Shown piece by piece: positions 55,684-64,000 of a stretch of 64,000 nucleotides of DNA (the stretch's first letter is position 1; each line of letters starts with the position of its first letter). The notes under the pieces were generated by a model, which was given only the letters and a program-made list of their open reading frames with translations, did no database searches and was not told the DNA's origin. The position numbers and the translations under genes were made by a program. This DNA comes from Rusavskia elegans (Eukaryota; Ascomycota; Lecanoromycetes; Teloschistales; Teloschistaceae), in assembly GCA_011316305.1 (NCBI GenBank), contig SAUG01000113.1:1-64000 (forward strand), written 5' to 3'.

Positions 55684-57102
55684 TGAGCCAATTCATGGTG
55701 TTATTTGTCCACTCAAGTCGTCTTTCTGCGACACATTTGCTGATTTCCGAGTTCGAGATCGCGGGACCAACAAGCATACCGATTCGAACTTGTAATGTCC
55801 GCTTAGCACGAGTAAAGTCCGGAAGGAGCAGAGCCTTCTCGACACTGGCGCCCGGTAGCTTCAATCCCAAGCGTGAAGAAGCACTGGCATGCAACGATAA
55901 TTCGATCTCTGGATATTCAAAACAGAGAAGGTGCTGTCGCGGTAGATGATTCCCCACAAGAAGAATCAGCAACCCGGATATCTCGACGGTGCCCAAGAAA
56001 CAACACGTGATACCTCGAAAAGCAAGAACAACATTTCATGGGCTACTCTGAAGTCTAATGTGGGCAACCTACACGCCTTTACCTGAAGCTTCAGTATCCG
56101 ATACTTCTTTCGTCCAGTGTGCGACGGTAAATGGGTTTCCTTAGGCTATTGTTGTTTCGTCATATGTAGTGGTAGCAGATTGCTGTTGGCCAAGCACGAA
56201 TATACACGAACGCCCAGAACGATCTGCCCAATTTCTTGCTTCAAGCACAGTATAAGGTAGGTACTTATCACCTACCCCGCTAGGGCGTTTGATTCAGGGG
56301 CTTGCCGTACAGTCGATCGTAACAAGAGGGTGCAACAGTCGATACCTCGATATGAGTCATCGTGGTATCGATTGCTTGGATCCTATATTATAGCTGCCTC
56401 TGAATACCAGTAACGAGACATTAGATGAATTGTAATTCACTCTGCTCTAATCTTTTTGCTCCCATGGCACGAAAAGAAGGATCAGGTGCAGATAAGTCTG
56501 GGTATGTCGAACTATCATTGATGATTCCTAAGATAAATTCAAGCTACGCCATCGATACAGCATCGCCATGACATCTTGCGAATCCTGAGTTATCCTTCCG
56601 CAGCGTTCAAGGATGTCCAGGATGGCCAGGATCTTGAATTATATCTCCGTTGCTGTTCCAATCGAACGTGCATCCTTGCCGAGACCCAGGAGAAGAGTTT
56701 CAACAGAAAGAAGACGAGAGGAATGATGGGACGCATGGCTGCGACCGAACGAACAAAAGAGAGGATATGATAACTTAAGTGGAGGCTTCGCTGGACTTGT
56801 CTCTGCATTTTGCATAGGACAACTCCACTTTATGTAATCTCATGTTGACGCTCCGCATCTTGCGTGCTTTGCACACGGACTCATGGTGTTCGCATGGCTC
56901 GAGTACCATGGAAGCAAAACAAACTTGGGGGGTCGAGGGGCATTGAGCCCAGGAGTGCTCCCCGCCTGCTGTAGCGGGGCTTCTTCGGCTAGCGTTGAGT
57001 CGTCTGAACACTTATCGCGTAATACTAAAGTGGTGTCACGAGTTTTCGTGGAAGCGCGTCTTGCATCAGACAATCGACACCAGATCGATATCGGAGCCCA
57101 AC
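55684..57102. other. Intergenic region, 1.4 kb
   Basis: 3' UTR of PBS2 and promoter plus 5' UTR of RAD5. Open frames of 60-129 codons on both strands have no recognisable motifs. GGTAGGTACTTATCACCTACC at 56255-56275 is a small inverted repeat. The 5' region before 57103 stays open in the RAD5 frame back to 56995, but lacks an ATG before 57103. Confidence 0.45.
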
Positions 57103-60100
57103 ATGAGCGTCGAAGAGATCGATCCGCGGCCTAGAAAGAAGAAGAGATTCTTTGTCGAAGACACCCCCCCACCGGAGGAGCCACCTCCTATAGCTGGGGG
57201 TACCACCGAATCGACGGAAAAGCCAGTCTCAGCCCAAGTTGTGTATACCAATGGCTCCTTTCCTCACGATGCACAAGAGCCTCGGAGTCGGACTGGCTTC
57301 GACAAGTCGCTCTTCGAGAGCTTTGTTGGACATGGAGTGGCTTCCGCCGACGTCGAAAGGCTTCGAGAGCTTGCTGGAGACAATATTGAACGAGCCATCA
57401 ACATGTTCCTAGATGGTTCGTGGAAAGCCGATACCCCGGTAAGACCATCGTCGTCGAGCTTGTTGTTGGATGCTTTCACCTCAAGATCGTCCGGGGTCGG
57501 TGCAACCTCACCGAGACCGCCGGATACACCGCAGGAGAGTCCAACCGGGGCCGAACAGCAGCTTGACACAATGCCAGAGTACAGATACATTGGCGCCTTC
57601 GGTGTGGGTGGTTGGGTCACGAAAAGCGGGAATCTATTGATGAGACACGGAGAAGTCGCGAAGATTGAACGGACGAGGATCAAAGCGCCCACCAAAATTG
57701 GTCGAGGAGGTAGGATGATTCAGCCGGTGAAGTCTATAGCTGCCCGAAACCGCAACGATACAATCGTACGTTTCACGAATGCCAAGGGCGGTGAAGTTGG
57801 ACGGTTGCCTAAAGAGACCGCTGAGTGGGTATCAACCTTGATGGATCAGAAGATTTGTCAATTCGAAGGCACTTGCGTCTTCGCACCGGAAAAGTTCCGA
57901 GTCAATGACACTGTCTATCTCCAGCTGAGATGCTCTTTGATGAAACGCGCGTTCGAAGCAAGTGGGTTCGTCAAGCCTCAGGATAATAGGACTACCGGCA
58001 TCTTTGAAGAGAAGGAAACGTCCGAGGAGAAAGATCTACGGTTGAGGCAGGTCGCTCTGATCAAGTTATTTGAGGAAATCAACCTCCATCCAACAAGAGT
58101 GAATGATACCACTGCGAAACACAAGCGACAGGGAATACTGCAGGCAGCTGAAATCGCCGAGCAGTATGATAAAGAAGCGGAAAGCAAGAAGCAGAAGCCG
58201 CCCCAGGACGAAAGTTCCACCCCGTCTGCTGACGATGAGGCGGAAGAGGGAAAGGAGCTGGAGCAAGATCAACTCGATACCTTGTACAAGAAAGCCCAGT
58301 CCTTCGACTTCGATACACCGACAAGGGAACCAGCAGATAGCTTCATCATGGATCTACGCAAGTATCAGAAGCAAGCGCTTCATTGGATGATTGGCAAAGA
58401 AAAAGACGAGAAGAGCGATCATAAGGAGGTGTCCATGCATCCATTATGGGAAGAATACAATTGGCCCACAAAGGACATGGATGACCATGATGTTCCTTGG
58501 GTAAACGGTCAAGAACATTTCTACGTCAACCCATACTCGGGTGAAATTTCCCTTGTCTTTCCGGCACAAGAACAGCATTGCCTCGGCGGCATTCTAGCAG
58601 ATGAGATGGGTCTGGGGAAGACTATTGAAATGCTAAGTCTCATGCACTCCAATCGGTCAGACGTGGCCGAGCAGGCGACCCAGAGTGTCCCATCTTCAGT
58701 CGCTAACCTACCGAGGCTACCAAAAAGTTCTGCTTCGGTCGAACCAGCGCCATGTACTACGCTTGTAGTGGCGCCCATGTCTCTCCTGGCTCAGTGGGAG
58801 AATGAAGCCCAGAAAGCTTCGAAGCCTGGTTCTCTGAAGACTCTCGTCTACTACGGCAGCGACAAGGTTGCTAATCTACAGCACATGTGCTGTGAGGCGA
58901 ATGCTGCTTCGGCACCACACCTCATCATTACAAGCTATGGGATCGTGCTTTCAGAGTTCAACCAGGTAGCTAGTCGGGGTGGGGATCGTGTCTCACACGG
59001 TGGGCTGTTTTCGGTGGACTTCTTCCGCGTCATACTCGATGAAGCACATTTCATCAAGAACAGGCAGTCGAAGACGGCCAAAGCTTGCTACGAGATCAGT
59101 GCTCAGCATAGATGGGTCTTAACAGGCACGCCGATTGTCAATCGATTGGAAGACCTCTTCAGCCTTGTTCGCTTCTTGAGAGTCGAGCCATGGAATAACT
59201 TCTCCTTTTGGAAGACTTTCATCACGGTTCCTTTCGAGTCAAAAGACTTCATCCGTGCACTGGACGTTGTGCAAACGGTTTTAGAACCTTTGGTCTTGCG
59301 TCGGACGAAAGACATGAAGACTCCAGACGGTCAAGCCTTGGTTCCCCTTCCACCACGTACAATCGAGATTGAGGAGATTGAGCTCTCGAAACAAGAACGC
59401 GAGGTCTACGACTATATCTACACCCGGGCAAAGCGAACTTTCAATGCCACCATGGAAGCAGGTACTCTATTGAAATCATACACAACCATCTTCGCCCAGA
59501 TTCTCCGGCTCCGCCAATCCTGCTGTCATCCGGTTCTGACCCGTAACAAAGCTATTGCCGCAGAGGAAGAAGATGCAGCCGCGGCGGCAGATATTGCCAA
59601 CGGACTGGCAGATGACATGGACCTTCAGGAGTTGATTGAGCGCTTCACCTCCGACTGCGGCAATGAAGAAGATATCACCAACAAGTTCGGAGCCCACGCA
59701 CTCCAGCAAATTCAGCTGGAAGCCGACAGCGAGTGTCCAATTTGCACAGAAGAACCCATGATCGAACCTGCCGTGACCGGCTGCTGGCATAGCGCTTGCA
59801 AGCAATGTCTCTTCGACTACATCCAGCATCAAAAAGACAAGCAAGAACTCCCGCTGTGCTTCAACTGCCGCGAACCTATCAATCAGCGCGACATCTTCGA
59901 AATAGTCCGCGATGAAGACAACGGCATAGAACCAATTGACATGGATCTCTACTCCGCAACACCCCCAAATACCCTAACATCCTCCACAAAGAGCATCAAA
60001 CACCCTCCCAAGATCTCCCTTCGCCGCATCGGCACCGACTCCTCGGCCAAAATCGCCGCCCTAATCTCCCATCTCAAATCTATCCGCACGTCCTCACCCA

Positions 60101-60649
60101 CAACCAAATCCGTCGTCTTCTCCCAGTTCACCTCCTTCCTCGACCTCATCGCTCCCGCCCTTTCCCGTGCTGGCATCCCCTTCCTTCGCTTCGACGGCAC
60201 GATGAACCAAAAGGTCCGCGCTACTACCATCACCACCTTCACCGAATCCAAACGAGGAATGGTACTACTTTTGAGTCTGCGCGCCGGCGGTGTAGGGCTC
60301 AATCTGACGGCGGCGAAGAGGGTGTTTATGATGGATCCGTGGTGGAGTTTTGCGGTCGAGGCGCAGGCGATCGATCGGGTGCATCGGATGGGGCAGGAGG
60401 AGGAGGTGAAGGTTGTGAGGTTTGTGGTGGGTGGGAGTATTGAAGGGAGGATGTTGAGGATCCAGGAGAGGAAGAAGTTCATGTGAGTTATTTTTCTTCT
60501 TCATCTTTGTTCTACTGGGACTGTTTTTTCGCTTTTGCATGAGGGCGACGCTGATCTGTGACGATGGTAGTGCGAGCTCCTTGGGCATGATGAGCGAAGA
60601 GGAGAAGAAGTTGCAAAGGATCGAGGATATCAAGGAGCTTCTTTCTTGA
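57103..60649 (+). CDS. RAD5: Rad5: SNF2-type translocase and RING E3 ubiquitin ligase
   Basis: Two exons, 57103-60482 and 60571-60649, 1152 residues; exon 2 supplies the conserved end IASSLGMMSEEEKKLQRIEDIKELL. Domains in order: a Lys/Arg patch near residue 8-14 (PRKKKR, nuclear signal), a UBA-like helix set about 78-107, a HIRAN domain from about 157 (IGAFGVGGWVTKSG), Walker A LADEMGLGKTIEML near 500, the DEAH box ILDEAHFIKN near 645, the RING finger inserted in the ATPase from about 877 (CPIC...CWHSACKQC...CFNC, all eight ligands present), and motif VI DRVHRMGQ near 1090. Rad5 directs Mms2-Ubc13 polyubiquitination of PCNA and reverses stalled forks, allowing error-free bypass of DNA damage. 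The ATG at 57103 gives MSVEEIDPRPRKKKRF, matching the family N-terminus. Confidence 0.95.
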
Positions 60650-61253
60650 GCTTTATTCTTGAGCTTTCGATGCGCATTTTTTATCCTTGGGGACGGTGGG
60701 AACTCGGTATAGAGAGGTTAGAAGGGCATTTATGTTGCATGGCAGGTACATTGACTTGAAGAGCTTTATCGCAACATATCGAATCTTCGTATACTCTCCA
60801 CAATCATACAATTATCTATCTTCTCGTACCTCCGTCTTCCGTAAAACTTGAACCCTTGACCATTTGGCAAAAAGGGCTATCCACGTGCTTCTATACGACG
60901 CCGAGTCGTCAGCATCAGCACATCGTAATTTATTTGAAACCCCTTTGATCGTGTCCTTCTCATGAGCCCGCGAATTTTCCCCTCCGTTGCAAAGATAGGG
61001 GGTATGCAGCAGGCTTATCGAAAGGTACCATCACTTCAGGGGCTTTGTAGTGAGATTGTCTTATGAGTAGCACCTCCCTTAGATTATTTAAACTCCTGCT
61101 TGCTACTTGGCCTGATATACATCGATCAATCGCAAGAGTATTGTTCCACAACATTCATTCAAGCAGCACGTATCTTGCATTGATACATTTACTTTCTTCC
61201 TCGATATATACACCTTTGAATCTTTTCCATCAAGAGTGCCCAAGCGCCACTCC
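60650..61253. other. Convergent intergenic region, 604 bases
   Basis: 3' ends of RAD5 (plus) and the F-box-type gene (minus). No recognisable gene or repeat; a 90-codon frame at 61063-61335 is low-complexity chance sequence. Confidence 0.5.
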
Positions 61254-63036
61254 TCACACATCCATCGAATCCATCTTCCAAATCGCAATATCCTTCACGG
61301 CATCGGCATCCCTCTTCCATACCTTCCTCCGATAACTCAGCTTCCCCGGCGTGCCTTCCTCATCCTCCATCAACTCCGTCCTCCCAATCTCAAACACCAA
61401 ATCCGCCAACTCCATCCAACGAATTCGACTCCATTCTCTCGCGCTCGTTGCGCCTCCCATCTGTTTCTCGTGCCGCCCGTCATCCAATTCATGCATCTTG
61501 TCCCTGAAGTCGCTGCTGTCCGGGTTGTCGAGCACGCGGATGGCGATGATTTTGGGGAGGAATGGCATCAGGAGCCGCATGCTCATGAAACGCTCGTATT
61601 CGGCACCCAGGCCGATTTGTTCGAGGTTGGGGCAGTTGCGGACGATGAGCGCGATGTTGTCGGATGTTAGGCGCCATTGGGGTGGGAGTAGCAGGTGGCG
61701 GAGCGTTTGGCCGTGGTTTTGGGCGATGGCTTCGATTGTGTCGTCTCGGAGGCTGTCGGAGTGGAGGTCGCTGGGTGGCGAGGAGCCGTTGGAGGATGGA
61801 GAGCGAGGGAAGGTGTTGGGGGTGTCTTGCTTGGGTGCTTTTTTGTCGCCAATGATGTATAATTTTTCGAGGCCGCTGGTGTTTGCTAGGAGGAGCTGCA
61901 ATTCTCTTGATACTTTGTCCCCACGGAGAGACTTTAACGATGGTAATGCCGGACCTGTTTTGCGGCATGGAGAGTCGACGAAAGTTGCTGCTCCAGCGTC
62001 CCCAAGGCCACCTGTACTGTTGATCACTGTGATTTCTTGTACTGCTGAATAGTCGTAGAAATTTTCGCACGTGTTGCCGGTGTATGTGAAGAGGTTCTTG
62101 ATAGCCACTTTCGTCAGTTTCAAGGGTTGATTTGCGGCTTGACATCGGCCAAACATGGCGCTCAGGTTGACGCTGGGTTCTTTTACTTCTCGCATGCGTG
62201 GACTCCAGACGATGGTCAATTCCCGCAAGTTTTTTGACTCGGCAAGGAGTAAGGAGATGTCATCCACGTAGCAGAGAGGATCAACATCAAGGACCCTCAG
62301 TGCGACGAGACTCGGTATCGGCGGAACGATCATGATCGGTCTGGGATCCCTGCTGGAGGGAAATCTGACTGTGAGGCTCCTAATATTCGAAAGTTTCAAA
62401 CCTTGCCATACGGTCGGCAGCATCTTCGTATTGAGCTCCCAGCTGGATTCGAGTCAGTTGAAACGCTTCTCCTGGCAGTCTTCGAACTTGTGCGTACCAC
62501 AGATCCCGAAGATTGGTGGATCTCTCAATCGCCACTCTCACGAGCGTGTTGAGCATTATACTGGAGTCTGGTACCCGTCCTCTTTTCGAAAATTCCTCCA
62601 AATCATGTTCCCTCCATTCACCAACGAATTTCAGTTTCCTGACATATCCCGAGACAGTCCGCAACACCAATCCATTGAGCCCCATCACGAAAGGACTACC
62701 CATCCCGGAGCCTTCAACGCGGCCATGCTCAAGAGAGTACCGAATGGAATCATACGACCGTAAAGTGACGTCGGTGTATAATTGAGGGAGGGTCATGTAG
62801 TGGAAGACGCGACAGGTTCGACATGTTCGAGCGAGGTCTGCTGGCGCTTCGAGCTGTCAGCATGTCAGTTTGCCAATCGGATGGCTGCGAAACTCGTGGA
62901 TGAGGCGTACGTAAGATATGATGAGTGCGATCAAATTCAAGGGTAAAGGCAGCAACGGGCCACTTCCGGCTACTTCGCTGCGTGGTGGATATATGGAGCC
63001 ATTACTCAGGTTACCAAGTATATTAGGAGGGTCCAT
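61254..63036 (-). CDS. F-box-like protein with leucine-rich-repeat-type C-terminus
   Basis: Three exons on the minus strand: 63036-62911, 62853-62498 and 62442-61254, 556 residues. Joining exons 1 and 2 gives LPLNLIALIISYLEAPADLARTCRTCRVFHYMTLPQLY, seen in two halves around intron 62910-62854 and having the F-box pattern. Exon 2 to 3 joins NLRDL to WELNTKMLPTVWQGL, a segment conserved in fungal F-box proteins. The rest is a leucine-rich-repeat-like alternation of strands and helices (IPSLVALRVLDVDPLCYVDDISLLL; SKNLRELTIVWSPRMRE; GLEKLYIIGDKKA; NCPNLEQIGLGAEYERF). It would be a substrate receptor of an SCF ubiquitin ligase; target unknown. The 61254-62423 and 62380-62796 frames look like a frameshift but are explained by the 55-base intron. 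Confidence 0.88.
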
Positions 63037-63432
63037 GAGATGTCGATCCCTGAGTGTAGTTGTGACTGCGCTTTGCAGACTATGTGTATTTGTCCAGCCA
63101 CTCAGGGTGAAGGGTCTGGCTTGTCCGCTGTGTCTGGAGCAGGTGTTGTCTCTGTGAGATTATTGCAGGATCGAGTATCCGCAGGGACGTAGAACAATCT
63201 TACACCTCGGTTGTTGAATTCGATTTGGGGAGGGTGAAGTGCGGAGCGATATAGAGCCTGTTCAGGGGGGAGAAAGGGTTTGATGATGAAATGCGCTTTG
63301 GTCACCGCAAAGAAACCACCCGAGGCTATTTTAAACATGTAAACGTCTCAGTTTGCTTCTGAGAAATACAATAATTCGAAAGTTGCAAACGTCTTCAAAG
63401 TCTTCAATAATGCAGGCAAAGATTTCTTTAAG
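63037..63432. other. Intergenic region, 396 bases
   Basis: Promoter of the F-box-type gene and 3' UTR of the Swd2 gene, both minus strand. Nothing else recognised. Confidence 0.5.
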
Positions 63433-64000
63433 TCATAAAGGTTTCATTCCGACATGCTCATCAGGTAGCCACATGATGACTTCTGTGTCCGCGGTAGCCA
63501 TCATGTTATATTTATGATTCCACAGCGTCACCGCACCTTTCCCCCTATCGCATGGCAGACTACACATAGGTCTGATCACTTTCCTCTCCCCTTCTTTACT
63601 CACACGTCCCTGAGTATCCCAAACGACTGCATCCCGATCAGCCCCTGAGCTACCAACGACGTATCTCCCGTCGGGGCTGATTGAGGTATCGCCTTGTCCT
63701 AATGGCGACTTGGAAGGCGTAATGGAGGGCGCTGAACGGAGTATACCCCAGGTAGGTTGGTAAGGGCGAGGTAAGTGAGCCTTCAACTCACCATTGAAAG
63801 CATCTAGCAGCAGGTGTCCTTGAACATGGTTGGTAGTCACGAGGAGTGATTTGCCGTCATTGGAAAACTCAAGTTTTGTCCATTCGGGGATATTGTTGCC
63901 GCCAGGCCCCGGTGGAGGGTCATACTGGCGCATATCGAAGGTTGCGAACGGGGCCTTATCATAATTGCGAACATCGTAGAGCAATATTGATGATGTTGAT
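63433..64000 (-). CDS. SWD2: Swd2/WDR82-type WD40 protein, C-terminal part, cut by the window edge
   Basis: The minus-strand frame is open to the last base of the window, so the N-terminal half lies beyond it. About 188 residues are seen: LLYDVRNYDKAPFATFDM, KLEFSNDGKSLLVTTNHVQGHLLLDAFNGEL, the last blades with ISPDGRYVVGSSGADRDAVVWD, and the end HKYNMMATADTEVIMWLPDE. The phrase YDVRNYDKAPF-F and the ILLTT-type strand followed by LLDAFxG are characteristic of Swd2, the WD40 subunit shared by the Set1/COMPASS histone H3K4 methyltransferase and the cleavage/polyadenylation factor. Between two blades there is a short insert (ITPSKSPLGQGDTS), common in filamentous fungi. Nuclear. No intron is visible within this part. 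Confidence 0.88.
   Translation of the reverse strand, partial: STSSILLYDVRNYDKAPFATFDMRQYDPPPGPGGNNIPEWTKLEFSNDGKSLLVTTNHVQGHLLLDAFNGELKAHLPRPYQPTWGILRSAPSITPSKSPLGQGDTSISPDGRYVVGSSGADRDAVVWDTQGRVSKEGERKVIRPMCSLPCDRGKGAVTLWNHKYNMMATADTEVIMWLPDEHVGMKPL

Noticed and set aside
62380..62500. Apparent frameshift between two overlapping minus-strand frames of the F-box-type gene
   Set aside because: A 55-base GT-AG intron (62497-62443) joins NLRDL to WELNTKMLPTVWQGL in frame, so no frameshift is needed.

Overview
The window is a gene-dense stretch of nuclear chromosome from a filamentous ascomycete (Pezizomycotina). The basis is direct: almost every gene is broken by short GT-AG introns of about 48 to 90 bases whose removal restores reading frame and family motifs, genes lie on both strands without operons, and the gene set (Pbs2-type MAPKK, Atg27 ending in YSAV, NRDE2, UTP10, Rds1-like ferritin-fold protein, Rad5 with HIRAN and RING, Spd1/Dif1-like RNR inhibitor) is typical of these fungi. 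I cannot place it to genus from sequence alone. All gene models were spliced by hand; exon ends are given in each entry.

Layout. 1-1.1 kb: no recognisable gene. 1.1-13.1 kb: a tail-anchored-like acidic protein, a zinc alcohol dehydrogenase diverging from a YMR090W-like NAD(P)-binding protein, a mitochondrial phosphate carrier, Atg27, and an HSPA12/Hsp70-like ATPase with a Pro/Gln/Asn/Gly-rich front. 14.2-20.3 kb is the most accessory-looking part: a wrecked phosphatidylserine-decarboxylase-type (PsiD-like) gene, an unassigned ORF, an intact carnosine N-methyltransferase-like (N2227) gene that needs a GC-AG intron, and a sulfotransferase-like gene with a coding NGV repeat. 21.1-28.9 kb: an Rds1-like secreted ferritin-fold protein, a small GPI-anchor-like protein, the Rad54-family translocase Rdh54, and an orthodox aquaporin. 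30.2-33.0 kb: a DIM6/NTAB flavin-reductase-like protein and an EBP/EXPERA membrane protein. 33.9-49.3 kb: a very large DH-like (RhoGEF-like) disordered protein, then NRDE2 and UTP10 firing from one 253-base divergent promoter. 49.4-64 kb: a Spd1/Dif1-like ribonucleotide reductase inhibitor, a PIN/auxin-efflux-type transporter, the HOG-pathway MAPKK Pbs2, Rad5, an F-box/leucine-rich-repeat-like protein and the C-terminal part of the COMPASS/CPF WD40 subunit Swd2, cut by the window edge.

Most genes are housekeeping and act independently: genome maintenance (Rdh54, Rad5, RNR inhibitor), RNA and ribosome biogenesis (NRDE2, UTP10, Swd2), stress and membrane biology (Pbs2, aquaporin, Atg27, phosphate carrier). 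The one place where neighbours might have formed a pathway is 14-20 kb, where a decarboxylase-type, a methyltransferase and a sulfotransferase-like gene sit together; the decarboxylase is now clearly a pseudogene, so this is at best a decayed or reduced small-molecule cluster. I found no CRISPR array, rRNA, convincing tRNA or intact transposon.
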